This document shows positions 34,450 to 43,607 of a stretch of 64,000 bases of DNA, piece after piece; the first letter of the stretch is position 1; each line of letters opens with the position of its first letter. Below the pieces are notes generated by a model that worked only from the letters and a program-made list of their open reading frames with translations, was not told where the DNA came from and searched no databases. Origin of the DNA: Poriferisodalis sp965231925 (GTDB lineage Bacteria > Actinomycetota > Acidimicrobiia > Acidimicrobiales > Poriferisodalaceae); contig OZ246894.1 in NCBI GenBank assembly GCA_965231925.1, positions 558,001 to 622,000 of the forward strand, in the 5' to 3' direction. The translations under genes were made by a program, and so were the position numbers.

Positions 34450-35001
34450 TCAGCCGAGTTCCCGCAGAGCTTGCAGCTTGGCGATGCGGTGATCGTCGGG
34501 GCCGAGCAGGCGCTCGATCTCAGTTGTCGCCGCTTCGATGTCGAAACTGTCGATGGAAGCCATCGCTTCGATGTCGAGCCAGTCCTTGCCGCGGTCGAAG
34601 AATGCCTTGAACACCGCGAGATCTCCGCACGCCAAACATGGCAACATGACGCCTTCGAACTCTCGGTACTGAATGCGAGCGGCCGCATTGCTATGAAAGT
34701 CGGTCGTGTTCAAGAAAATGTCCACGGGCACGGTTTCCCACCAGAATCGCGCTTGACCGTCGCGCGCGAGTCGCTCGCGAGCCTCATCGGTGATCTCGAC
34801 TCCGTCCGGCAGCCCGATGAGCGCCGATTCGCCCACTTCAGGGTGTACGAAGACATTGATGTCGATGTCGTTGGTGGTGCGGGCCTGGGGCGTACACCAG
34901 CCCAACGCGATCGCACCGCCGAATGCATGCGGGATGTGAGCTGTGGCGAGCGATTCATGTATGCGGTGGATGCGCTCGATGAAGCGCAGCGACGAGTTCA
35001 T
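34450..35001 (-). CDS. Nucleotidyltransferase-fold protein, probable toxin of a TA pair
   Basis: 183 residues from the ATG at 35001. FGGAIALGWCTPQARTTNDI followed by DINVFV gives the GG…DxD motif of the nucleotidyltransferase fold. FWWETVPVDIFLNTTDFH and DRGKDWLDIEAMAS follow, as in AbiEii/MNT-like proteins. Such enzymes can modify tRNA or partner proteins with nucleotides. The start overlaps the stop of the small upstream gene as ATGA. It lies inside the repeat-bracketed island. Confidence 0.7.
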   Translation of the reverse strand: MNSSLRFIERIHRIHESLATAHIPHAFGGAIALGWCTPQARTTNDIDINVFVHPEVGESALIGLPDGVEITDEARERLARDGQARFWWETVPVDIFLNTTDFHSNAAARIQYREFEGVMLPCLACGDLAVFKAFFDRGKDWLDIEAMASIDSFDIEAATTEIERLLGPDDHRIAKLQALRELG

Positions 35002-35216
35002 CGGTGGGGGAACAGCGGGTAGCGCAGCTCTGTCTTCTGTCGGGGCGGGAACGCGTCCGCGAGCGCAAGGATCGACGCTACTTCTGGCCCACGGCGAGCC
35101 TGCCAGTCGGTGCCACGCAGCGATTCGATCAGCCGTCTGTCGTCTTCTGCGCAGGCGGCAACCATGCGCCGTATCCAACGCTTTCGTTCTGCGGCACCCG
35201 ATCCATTCTCGGCCAT
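34998..35216 (-). CDS. Small antitoxin-like partner of the nucleotidyltransferase
   Basis: 72 residues from the ATG at 35216: MAENGSGAAERKRWIRRMVA, then ESLRGTDWQARRGPEVASIL. It is small, basic at the front, and coupled by a 4-bp overlap to the nucleotidyltransferase. I do not recognise the family; an antitoxin role comes only from gene order and size. The open frame to 35339 would include part of repeat copy C. Confidence 0.5.
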   Translation of the reverse strand: MAENGSGAAERKRWIRRMVAACAEDDRRLIESLRGTDWQARRGPEVASILALADAFPPRQKTELRYPLFPHR

Positions 35217-35292
35217 ATCGCCAGTCTGCCATTCGCTGCGAACTGCTTCACCACTCATCTGCACGCATCGCTGTCGCCAGTGGCGCGCCGTA

Positions 35293-35399
35293 GCCGCTGC
35301 GACGCAGGTCATCGCCGAGGCGACCACACCAGCGTCCAAGCCGCCCCCGGCCCCGAGGACCCTTGGTCCTGACAGCGGTCCCCGGCACCGCAGGCGTGC
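35293..35399. repeat. Direct repeat copy C (aminotransferase 3' end)
   Basis: 107 bp matching copy A (32510-32619). It still encodes the final residues PGPEDPWS and stop in one frame but has small gaps, and it directly adjoins the TauE-type gene. It marks the right edge of the insert. Confidence 0.8.
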
Positions 35400-36122
35400 T
35401 CAGCCGCTGACGAGCTGGCGGATCAGCACCACAGTTGCGCTGGTGGCCGCGACGGCGAGCACGATCATGCGAAAGTGCGGCCCGGCGAGGCGCGGTCGCA
35501 GCCACCGGCCGATCGGCAGGCCGAGCACTACTGCCGGCAGCAGGCCCAGCCCGAGCCACAGTTGGCGCAGTCCGAACTCGCCGAGGATGGCGAGGGCCAC
35601 GATGATCGCGGTGCCGACGACCAGCATGTAGGTCGCCATGGTGGCTCGCAGCGCCGCGGGTGGCCAGTGGCTGGCGAATACGGCGTACACCGGACCGGGC
35701 ACGGCCGCCACAGACGACGAGAAGGCCGTTCCGGCTCCGGCGGCGTAGTCGGCCAAGCGACCCTCGGGTGGCCGCGTGCCGACCGCTTGCACCGCAACTG
35801 CCAGCAGCACGAACAGGCTCACCGCAATAGTCAGGGAGCGATCGCTCAAGGCGGTGAGCAGTGCCACGCCCCCTACCAGACCCAACGGTGCAGCCATCAG
35901 TTGTCGCCGCATGGCTGGTGCGTTGAGCGACGCCCGGTCGGCGATCGCGTTGCGCACATTGATGCCTCCCGCCACCATCAGCATCGGGCCCGGCACGAAC
36001 GTGGGCTCCATGACGACAAGGATCGGCCCGGCGATGAGGCCCATGCCGATGCCGATGCAGGCCTGAGTGCCGGCGCCCACAGCGATGAAGAGGGCTGCGA
36101 CTAGGTATTCCGTGACGCTCAC
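35400..36122 (-). CDS. Sulfite exporter TauE/SafE (DUF81) family membrane protein
   Basis: A 240-residue polytopic protein with about eight membrane segments. The N-terminal repeat begins AALFIAVGAGTQACIGIGMG and the matching C-terminal half contains LGLGLLPAVVLGLPIGRWL. TauE/SafE proteins are thought to export sulfite, sulfoacetate or other organic anions. Its original left neighbour was probably the class V aminotransferase, before the island inserted. Confidence 0.82.
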   Translation of the reverse strand: MSVTEYLVAALFIAVGAGTQACIGIGMGLIAGPILVVMEPTFVPGPMLMVAGGINVRNAIADRASLNAPAMRRQLMAAPLGLVGGVALLTALSDRSLTIAVSLFVLLAVAVQAVGTRPPEGRLADYAAGAGTAFSSSVAAVPGPVYAVFASHWPPAALRATMATYMLVVGTAIIVALAILGEFGLRQLWLGLGLLPAVVLGLPIGRWLRPRLAGPHFRMIVLAVAATSATVVLIRQLVSG

Positions 36123-36332
36123 CGAGCGTTACCCGCGCGCTTCATCGAGTGGCTGAGCCAAACGGCGAAGCCGTGGTCTGGTCAGCTCGCACGCGCGGCA
36201 AACAAGAGCGGGAAACAATGGGCAACCCAGCGGGTGGGATCGCCAGTCCCTGCACCGTGCGAGCACTTCGAGCGTCGCCTGTGCAGCTCATGTGTCGCGG
36301 TTCGGCCGGGAAGCCGTCGAGACGGACCATGC

Positions 36333-37583
36333 TCAGATGGGGAGGTTGCCGGTAGCGGCTCCGGTGTCACCAGTGTCGGTGTACGCGGCGATCGTTCGCT
36401 GCGCGATGCGCATCTGGTGCACTTCGTCCGCGCCGTCGGCGAAGCGGGCCCAGCGGGCGTGCTGGTACATGTGCGCCAGCGGTGTGTCGGTGGAGTAACC
36501 GAGCGCTCCGTGCACCTGGATGGACCGGTCGATGATCCGGCCGAGCATGTTCGCCACGAAGTGCTTGGCCATCGACACCTCGGCCTTGAAGTCCTCGCCG
36601 GTGCCGGCTTGGGCCCGGTCGACCTTGTAGGCCGCATGCAGCACCATCAGCTTCGCCTGGTACAGCTCCATCGTGCTGTCGGCGATCATCCACTGGATGC
36701 CCTGCTTCTCGGCGAGCAGGGAGCCGTGGGCGTACCGGTTGAGCGACCGGTCGACCATCATGTCGAGCGCCGTTTGGGCTTGGGCGATCCAGCGCATGCA
36801 GTGCGCGAGCCGGGCAGGGCCCAGCCGGTACTGGCCCAGCAAGTGGCCTTGGCCGCGCCCGCCCAGCATCTGGCCTGCGCCGACCCGCAGGTCCTCGATG
36901 AGGATCTCGCTGTGGCCGGTCGAGCCGTGCATGGTTTCAATCTGGCGGACCTCGGTCCAGCCGTCGGCCGGCAAGTCCACGATGAACGCAGAGTTGCCGG
37001 CTTGAGGGATGTCGGGATTGTCCTCGGTTCGGGCGATGAGGATGGCGAACTTGGACCGGTGCGCATTCGAGATGAACCACTTGTGGCCATTCAGCACCCA
37101 CTCGTCGCCGTCGGGGTATCCACGGGTCTGGATGAGCGTGGGATCTGAACCGGCCACTTCCGGCTCGGTCATGGCGAAGCACGACTCGGCACCGCCCTCG
37201 CACAGCGGAGCCAGGTAGCGCTGCTTCTGGGAATCGGTACCCCAGTGCAACAGCGTGTGCATGTTGCCCTCATTGGGGGCTTGGCAGTTGAGCACCCACG
37301 GTCCGAACCTGGTCTTTGCAGCCTCGGCTTGCACCATGGCCATCTCGACGTGGCCGAGTCCCATGCCGCCCCACTCGGCGGGCATGTGTGGCAGCCACAA
37401 TTGCTCTTCACGTGCCCGCTTGCGCATCCCCAGCAGCGCCGTCACATACGCGTCGCGGTCGGTCTCCTCGAGCTGCTCCGCATCGATGCGGCCCTCGACT
37501 GGTCGCACCTCAGCGTCGATGAACGCTGCAATCCGCTTGCGAAACTCTTCGAGTTCCGGGGTCAAGCTGAAGTCGATGGCCAT
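36333..37583 (-). CDS. Acyl-CoA dehydrogenase family protein
   Basis: A 416-residue flavoprotein. FAMTEPEVAGSDPTLIQT and WVLNGHKWFISNAHRSKFAI are the FAD/substrate-binding signatures; ALGYSTDTPLAHMYQHARWA is the C-terminal FAD motif of the family. It catalyses alpha,beta-dehydrogenation of an acyl-CoA; the chain specificity is not predictable. The nitroreductase-like gene follows upstream on the same strand after 34 bp, and an acyl-CoA carboxylase is divergent from that, so an acyl-CoA degradation cluster is likely. Confidence 0.9.
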   Translation of the reverse strand: MAIDFSLTPELEEFRKRIAAFIDAEVRPVEGRIDAEQLEETDRDAYVTALLGMRKRAREEQLWLPHMPAEWGGMGLGHVEMAMVQAEAAKTRFGPWVLNCQAPNEGNMHTLLHWGTDSQKQRYLAPLCEGGAESCFAMTEPEVAGSDPTLIQTRGYPDGDEWVLNGHKWFISNAHRSKFAILIARTEDNPDIPQAGNSAFIVDLPADGWTEVRQIETMHGSTGHSEILIEDLRVGAGQMLGGRGQGHLLGQYRLGPARLAHCMRWIAQAQTALDMMVDRSLNRYAHGSLLAEKQGIQWMIADSTMELYQAKLMVLHAAYKVDRAQAGTGEDFKAEVSMAKHFVANMLGRIIDRSIQVHGALGYSTDTPLAHMYQHARWARFADGADEVHQMRIAQRTIAAYTDTGDTGAATGNLPI

Positions 37584-37617
37584 CGCTGCCTCCTCCCGAG
37601 AAGATGTGCCGTGGGGT

Positions 37618-38292
37618 CTAGATCGTGAAGGGTTCGCCGTCGCCCCGCTCGCGAACCGCTATTTCCTCCACTGGCTTGCGGTTCAGCTTGGTGAGCTGCT
37701 TAGTCGGCTTGCCAATCGGCAGCAGAGCGCAGACTGCCTCCCAGTCCTCAAGCCCAAGGAATTCCTTGGCTGCGGGCTCGTTTGCCGAGAGCAGCGTGGT
37801 CATCGCGCCGCCCAAGCCCTCGTTGCGGGCGCCCAGCAGGATGTTCCAAGCGAACGGGTACACCGAGGCGCCGCTGACCACACCGACACGGTCTTGCTCC
37901 TTGTCGATCGAGGCGACCACGCGCAGATCGACCGTGACCACGAGCACGACTGGTACCTCATCCATGCGCGAGAACATCGGCAGCGGGAACTTCAATGACT
38001 CGTCGGCCATGGCCTCTTCGATGTTCACCGAGGAGGGGTTGTAGCTCTGCCAGTAGACCTCGCCGGCGGCGACCTGCGCCGCGGCGACGCGCATGGCCGG
38101 GAAGCACAGCTCGCCGAGACGCTTCTTGCGGGCGGGATCGCGCACCACGATGACCTTGTGGCCTTGGCGATTGCCGCCGCTGGCCGCGAACCGGGCATTG
38201 TCGAAGATGCGGTACAGCACCTCGTCGGTGACTTCGTCGTCGGTGAAGTCCCGAGCGGCGAACGTGGTGCGCATGACATCGTAAATCTCCAT
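37618..38292 (-). CDS. Nitroreductase family protein
   Basis: 224 residues from the ATG at 38292: MEIYDVMRTTFAARDFTDDE, then FDNARFAASGGNRQGHKVIV, the FMN-binding start of nitroreductases, and a C-terminal LGLEDWEAVCALLPIGKPTK. These FMN enzymes reduce nitro, enone or iodotyrosine-like substrates with NAD(P)H. It lies 34 bp ahead of the acyl-CoA dehydrogenase gene and is probably co-transcribed with it. The frame extends to 38379, but the shorter start leaves 101 bp for divergent promoters. Confidence 0.88.
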   Translation of the reverse strand: MEIYDVMRTTFAARDFTDDEVTDEVLYRIFDNARFAASGGNRQGHKVIVVRDPARKKRLGELCFPAMRVAAAQVAAGEVYWQSYNPSSVNIEEAMADESLKFPLPMFSRMDEVPVVLVVTVDLRVVASIDKEQDRVGVVSGASVYPFAWNILLGARNEGLGGAMTTLLSANEPAAKEFLGLEDWEAVCALLPIGKPTKQLTKLNRKPVEEIAVRERGDGEPFTI

Positions 38293-38393
38293 CGCGCCAG
38301 TCTCGCATCGGCTGGCCAAGTCCGCGCTGCCGGCGGTTTTCGCGCCAGAATCGCCGGTACCCGGCCCCGTCGAGGCCATACCGAAGGGGAATC

Positions 38394-41300
38394 GTGAGCT
38401 TCACCCGTGTCCTGATCGCCAACCGCGGCGAGATCGCCATCCGGATCGCCAAGGCAGCGCATGCGCTGGGCATCGAGACGGTCGCAGTGCACTCGCCGGT
38501 CGACGAGCGCTCCCTGCACCTCGTGGCTGCAGACACTGCTGCGACGCTGTCAGGCGGCGATCCGCTGGCCGCGTATCTGGACATCGACGCACTGCTGCGG
38601 ATCGCGGACGTGCACGGCTGCGATTGCGTGCACCCTGGCTATGGCTTCTTGGCAGAGAACGCAACGTTCGCTCGAGCGTGCGCTGAAGCAGGGCTCGCCT
38701 TCATCGGTCCGTCTGCTGACACGCTGGAACTGTTCGGCGACAAGGTCCGTGCCCGCGCCTTGGCCGCCTCGCTCGATGTTCCCGTCGTCGACGGTTCGTC
38801 CGGCGCAGTCGCCGACGTCGCCGCAGCGGCCGAGGCGGCAGCAGCGATCGGGCTGCCGGTGATGCTGAAGGCGGCTGCAGGCGGCGGCGGCCGGGGCATG
38901 CGCGTTGTGGAGCGCATCGAAGACGTCGCTGAGGCGTTCGAGAGATGCTCGAGCGAGGCGGCGGCGGCCTTCGGCGACGGCACCGTGTTCGTGGAGCGTC
39001 TCGTGAGCCGGCCGCGCCACATCGAAGTGCAGGTGGTGGCAGATCAGCACGGACACGTCGGTCATCTGTGGGAGCGAGATTGCTCGGTCCAGCAGCGCAA
39101 TCAGAAGGTCATCGAGATCGCCCCTGCGCCGGGCCTGCATTTCAGGCAGCAGGATCGGCTGCATGCCGACGCCGTGCGGCTCGCGGCACAGGCCGGCTTG
39201 GCGAACGCAGCCACGGTGGAGTTCCTGGTGTGCCCCGAGACCGGCGACCATTACTTCATTGAGTGCAACCCGCGCATCCAGGTGGAGCACACCGTCACCG
39301 AGCAGGTCACCGGTGTCGATCTGGTCGAAGCTCAGTTCAGGATCGCTGCGGGCGCGCGCCTGGACGACATCGGCGTCGTCCCTGCCAACCAAGATCGGAG
39401 CACGGCAGAGGAAGCAGGCGCTGCCATTCGGCTGGTTGTTGGCGCACCTCGCGGCTACGCCGTGCAAGCACGAGTCGTGGCGACGGGTTCTGGCGCTATT
39501 TCCGCCTACCACGAACCGTCGGGGGCGGGCGTGAGAGTCGACGCCGCCGGGTATGCCGGCTACACGCCGCCGCCGCACTACGACCCGCTGCTCGCGAAGG
39601 TCATCGGCGCCGGCAGCACTCTCGAGGCTGCTGTGGCTCGAACCTCTGCGGCATTGGCCGACTTCCACATCGGGCAGCTGCCCACGAACATCGACGAGCT
39701 TCGCCAGATCCTGAGCCACCCGGCCGTGCGCAGCGGTGATGCACGCACCACGTTGCTGACCGAGATGGCGCTGCTGCCCAGCGACGGCGTGACGAGCACC
39801 GCGAGCACCAGCGGGATTTCGGGCGCCGCCGGAGCCAACGCATCGCGGCGCGCTGCGATGTTGGAGCCTGCGTCCGGGCTGCCGCCTGTGCCGACTAGCG
39901 CGGCGTCGCCTGCCGCGGTATCGCCTGGCGCAGTGCCCGCGTCGACGTGGCCGAACCGCTCGCTCGACGACGGTGAAGTTGCCATTTGCAGCCCGCTGCC
40001 CGCCGGCGTCGTCGAGGTGCGGGTGAGCGCTGCAGACAGCGTGGCGGCCGGACAGACGATTGCGGTGCTGTCGGCGATGAAGATGGAGACCGAGGTGACT
40101 GCACCTTGCGACGGCACGGTCACGGCACTGCGAGACCTTCAGCCCGGCGACCAGCTGGCAGCCGGCGACGTGTTGGCGGTCGTGACGACCGGTGGCGCCG
40201 CCGGTAACGCTGGCACGGCAGGCGCAACCCTGAGCGGCTGGGAGCCGCTGCTCGATGAAGTGCAGACGTTGCAGCGCCTGGCCGAAGAACGCCTCGGTCC
40301 CGACTCCGTCGAGCCGGGCGTCGTGCGTCAGCGCAACCGCGGAAAGCTGCACTGCCGGGATCGCATCCGCCTGCTGCTCGACGAGGGCAGCTTCCGCGAA
40401 GTCGGCAGCCTCGCTGGCTTCGCCTCCTACGACGACGAGGGTGAGATCGCCGCGTTCACACCCGCCAACCACGTCGGGGGAACCGGCAAGATCAACAGCC
40501 GTGACGTCGTGGTCTGTGCCGACGACTTCACCTCACGGGGCGGCCACGCTGACGGGGCCATCGGCGCGAAGAGCTTCCACTTGGATCTGCTCTCGACCGA
40601 GCTGGGCGTGCCGTCGATCCGCCTGCTGGACGGTTCGTCGGGCGGCGGCAGCGTCGCTTCGATGGTGCCCGAGCAGCGCAAGGAAGGCGAGAGCACCGCG
40701 AAGGAGAGCTCCGGTGCGATCAAGGCTGGGCGCCCGCGGGTGAGCGGCGGCGGCGGCTCGTTCTTGCCCTCGCATCTGGGCAGCACTGAATACGCGGAGC
40801 AGCTCGCGACGGTGCCGGTGATCAACATGCTGCTCGGCAGCGTGGTCGGCATTGGTGCCGCAAAGGCTGTGCTCGGTCACTTCGCGGTGATGGTGCGCGA
40901 CATCTCGCAGCTGTTCGTGGCCGGTCCGCCCGTTGTCAGCCACGCGATGGGGTACGACATCACCAAGGAAGATCTCGGCGACTGGCGGATCCACTGCACC
41001 AACGGTTCAGTCGACAACCTGGCCGAAACCGAGGAGGTGGCAGCCGAGCAGGTTCGACAGTTCCTGTCGTACCTGCCGCCGTCGGTGTTCGAGACGCCGC
41101 CCGTGCTGCCGCCGGATCCTGCCGATCCGCCTGACCGGCGCGACGGCGAATTGCTCACGCTGATCCCCCGCAAGCGCACAACAACGTTTGACATTCGCCG
41201 CGGCATCGAGCTGATCTGCGACCGGGGTTCGTTCTTCGAGATCGGTCCTCTGTGGGGCACCGACCAGGTCGTCGGGTTCGCACGCATGAACGGCCACCCG

Positions 41301-41897
41301 GTCGGCGTGCTCGCGTCGGACAGCCGTCATCCCAACGGCGGGGCGCTCACCGCGGACGGCTGCGACAAGTTGACCCGCCACATCGACCTGTGCGACCTCT
41401 TCCATATGCCGATCCTGAACCTGTGCGACAACCCCGGTTTCGCTGTCGGTGTCGAGCACGAGATCGCCGGCACGATTCGCAAGGGTGCAACGTGGATGAC
41501 GGCATTCGCTCAAGCCACCGTGCCGATCTTCACCGTGCTCATGCGGCGCAGCTTCGGTGTGGCCGGCAACAACTACGCCACACCGCGGCGGCAGAACAAC
41601 GCCCGGGTGGTCTGGCCGGCCGCCGACGTGGGAGGCATCCCGCCCGAGGGAGGCATCGAGGCCGCCTACAAGCGACAGCTCGCCGAAGCCGACGACCCGG
41701 TGGCGCTGCGTGCAGAGCTCGAAGCACGCATCGAGGCAGCCCGCGGACCGATCGGGCCGCTCAACCGTTTCCAAATCGAGGAGATGATCGACCCTCGTGA
41801 CACCCGCCGCCTGATCTGCGAGTGGATCGAGGGCGCCTATCGAGTAGCCAGCCGGCCGGCTCAGCTCGTGCCGCGACCCATCGCGTTCCGCCCCTGA
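38394..41897 (+). CDS. Single-polypeptide acyl-CoA carboxylase (biotin carboxylase-BCCP-carboxyltransferase)
   Basis: 1167 residues starting at GTG. Residues about 1-450 are biotin carboxylase (ATP-grasp GGGGRGMRVVERIEDV, HIEVQVVADQHGHVGHLWER, ECNPRIQVEHTVTEQ). A Pro/Ala/Thr linker precedes the biotinyl domain with biotin Lys563 in LSAMKMETEV. Residues about 620-1167 are the whole carboxyltransferase, both N- and C-halves (RIRLLLDEGSFREVG, LCDNPGFAVGVEHEIAGTIR). Most actinobacterial acyl-CoA carboxylases split these into AccA and AccD subunits, so the complete fusion is notable. The product would be malonyl-, methylmalonyl- or geranyl-type CoA; specificity is not visible. Confidence 0.92.
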   Translation: MSFTRVLIANRGEIAIRIAKAAHALGIETVAVHSPVDERSLHLVAADTAATLSGGDPLAAYLDIDALLRIADVHGCDCVHPGYGFLAENATFARACAEAGLAFIGPSADTLELFGDKVRARALAASLDVPVVDGSSGAVADVAAAAEAAAAIGLPVMLKAAAGGGGRGMRVVERIEDVAEAFERCSSEAAAAFGDGTVFVERLVSRPRHIEVQVVADQHGHVGHLWERDCSVQQRNQKVIEIAPAPGLHFRQQDRLHADAVRLAAQAGLANAATVEFLVCPETGDHYFIECNPRIQVEHTVTEQVTGVDLVEAQFRIAAGARLDDIGVVPANQDRSTAEEAGAAIRLVVGAPRGYAVQARVVATGSGAISAYHEPSGAGVRVDAAGYAGYTPPPHYDPLLAKVIGAGSTLEAAVARTSAALADFHIGQLPTNIDELRQILSHPAVRSGDARTTLLTEMALLPSDGVTSTASTSGISGAAGANASRRAAMLEPASGLPPVPTSAASPAAVSPGAVPASTWPNRSLDDGEVAICSPLPAGVVEVRVSAADSVAAGQTIAVLSAMKMETEVTAPCDGTVTALRDLQPGDQLAAGDVLAVVTTGGAAGNAGTAGATLSGWEPLLDEVQTLQRLAEERLGPDSVEPGVVRQRNRGKLHCRDRIRLLLDEGSFREVGSLAGFASYDDEGEIAAFTPANHVGGTGKINSRDVVVCADDFTSRGGHADGAIGAKSFHLDLLSTELGVPSIRLLDGSSGGGSVASMVPEQRKEGESTAKESSGAIKAGRPRVSGGGGSFLPSHLGSTEYAEQLATVPVINMLLGSVVGIGAAKAVLGHFAVMVRDISQLFVAGPPVVSHAMGYDITKEDLGDWRIHCTNGSVDNLAETEEVAAEQVRQFLSYLPPSVFETPPVLPPDPADPPDRRDGELLTLIPRKRTTTFDIRRGIELICDRGSFFEIGPLWGTDQVVGFARMNGHPVGVLASDSRHPNGGALTADGCDKLTRHIDLCDLFHMPILNLCDNPGFAVGVEHEIAGTIRKGATWMTAFAQATVPIFTVLMRRSFGVAGNNYATPRRQNNARVVWPAADVGGIPPEGGIEAAYKRQLAEADDPVALRAELEARIEAARGPIGPLNRFQIEEMIDPRDTRRLICEWIEGAYRVASRPAQLVPRPIAFRP

Positions 41898-42006
41898 TAC
41901 GGCACAAGGCGGCCGCCGACATACCCCGTCGCACCGAGCACGCCTATGGGCATACCACCAGCCTTGTCTTCATGTGAGCATCGCGAGGGTCGCGGCGCGC
42001 CCCGAT

Positions 42007-43482
42007 TCAGACGGGTTCGACCGACCAGACCTCAGGCGCTTGGCGCGGCTGGACTTGAGGCGCTCCGGGAGGTGCACCGTCCGCATTCGCCTCAGCGAGC
42101 GTCGCAGGGCGGCCCGAGGGAACACTGTTGCGCGTGGTCGCCAACGCCGCTTGGGCAGCGGCGGCGTGCGGGCGGGCCACGACGCGCGACGGCTCGACAC
42201 GCTGGACTGGTTGCGGCGCCGGCGCGCTCGGGAATTCACGCACCGGATTGCCGGCGAAGCTGTAGACGACCAGGCCCATCACCGCGATTGCTGCCAAGAC
42301 GAAGAAAGCGGACCGATAGCTGTAAGCATCGTTGAGGACTCCGGCGAGGAACGGTCCACCGGCTAAGCCGGACACCATGAGCAGCGAACCGAAGCCGTAG
42401 ATGCGCGGGTAGTCCTTGACCCCGAAGGCGTCGACCAGGATCAGCGGGTGGAGCATCAACAGGTTGCCCATTGCGCTGCCGAGCACCAGCACGCCGAACA
42501 CGACGGCCAGGCCGCTGCCGGCGACAGCCAGCATGTACAGCCCCACGGCCTGCACCACTATGAGCACCATCGTGAGCCAGCGCAGCGACACCTTCAGCGC
42601 TGCAACACCACCGCAGATCCTCGCGACCACGCTGGTTCCGGCCAGCAGCTGCACTGCGCCTGCGCCGGCGGCCTCGAATCCCAGGCGGTCGCCGGCGAAC
42701 TTGTACATGTGTTGGATGGCCCCGACTTGGCTGCTCATCACCAGCACGAATCCGACGGCCGTGAAGATGAAGAAGCGTGTGCGGATGGCCTGCCGGAAGG
42801 GCGTCCCAGGCGGTGAGCCATGGGAGGCGTCGCCCGCATCACCTGCCGGTCGCGCCCCATCGAGTTCCAGTCCCACGTCTTTGGGCCATGATCGAATAAA
42901 GAACCACGTCGAGATCAGCATCAGGACGCAGTACACAGCGGCGAATCGGGGCGCCCAGTAGATCAGCGATTCGGTTTCGATGCGTTTGCTGAGCTGCGGG
43001 AGCAGGACGATGCCTCCGAGCGACAATCCGGTGGACGCGATCGCCATCGCCACCGAGCGGCGACGCTCGAACCAGCGCGTCACCAACGTGGTGGTCGGCA
43101 CCAGACCGCAGAGTCCGAAGCCGATGCCGAAGATGGTCATCACGACGAACATCTGCCAGCCAGATCGCACCTGTGCGAGGAGCGCCATGCCGACGGTGCT
43201 GACCGCCGTGCCCGCCGTGATCACCCAGCGGGCATCGAACCGATTGACCAGCTTGCCCGTGTAGTACCCGCACAGACCTGATGCCAGCAAGAAGGCGCCC
43301 ACACCTGCGCCCGCGAGACCGGTGCTGAAGCCCTGCTCGTCGACGAAGGCATCCAGGAAGGCGCCGAGGGCATAGAAGACCATGCCCGAGGCGATCATCA
43401 TCACCCCGAAGACGCCGCTGAGCACCACCCAGCCCCGAAGGGACCGCTGGCTGCGCTCAGCAGTAGCCAGCGGCACATTCAT
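42007..43482 (-). CDS. MFS transporter, OFA/monocarboxylate-like
   Basis: A 491-residue protein with 12 membrane segments. GWVVLSGVFGVMMIASGMVF and TIFGIGFGLCGLVPTTTLVT with RWFERRRSVAMAIASTGLSL fit the OFA/monocarboxylate branch of the major facilitator superfamily. The C-terminal 70 residues are a Pro/Arg/Ala-rich cytoplasmic tail. The substrate is probably a carboxylate, by family only. It stands alone between convergent neighbours. Confidence 0.87.
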   Translation of the reverse strand: MNVPLATAERSQRSLRGWVVLSGVFGVMMIASGMVFYALGAFLDAFVDEQGFSTGLAGAGVGAFLLASGLCGYYTGKLVNRFDARWVITAGTAVSTVGMALLAQVRSGWQMFVVMTIFGIGFGLCGLVPTTTLVTRWFERRRSVAMAIASTGLSLGGIVLLPQLSKRIETESLIYWAPRFAAVYCVLMLISTWFFIRSWPKDVGLELDGARPAGDAGDASHGSPPGTPFRQAIRTRFFIFTAVGFVLVMSSQVGAIQHMYKFAGDRLGFEAAGAGAVQLLAGTSVVARICGGVAALKVSLRWLTMVLIVVQAVGLYMLAVAGSGLAVVFGVLVLGSAMGNLLMLHPLILVDAFGVKDYPRIYGFGSLLMVSGLAGGPFLAGVLNDAYSYRSAFFVLAAIAVMGLVVYSFAGNPVREFPSAPAPQPVQRVEPSRVVARPHAAAAQAALATTRNSVPSGRPATLAEANADGAPPGAPQVQPRQAPEVWSVEPV

Positions 43483-43607
43483 CGCGGAACAGCCTGCCAG
43501 CTAACTTGCCCCGATGCGCCCGCCGCGGCACAGCTTCGACGAGCGGGCTGAGCTGCGCGGCTCCGCCACCGGCACCGGCACCATCCCTGCCGAGCTCGGC
43601 GTGTCGG

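Noticed and set aside
38550..40472. A 640-codon antisense frame within the acyl-CoA carboxylase.
   Set aside because: It mirrors the codon bias of the real gene and has no recognisable motif.
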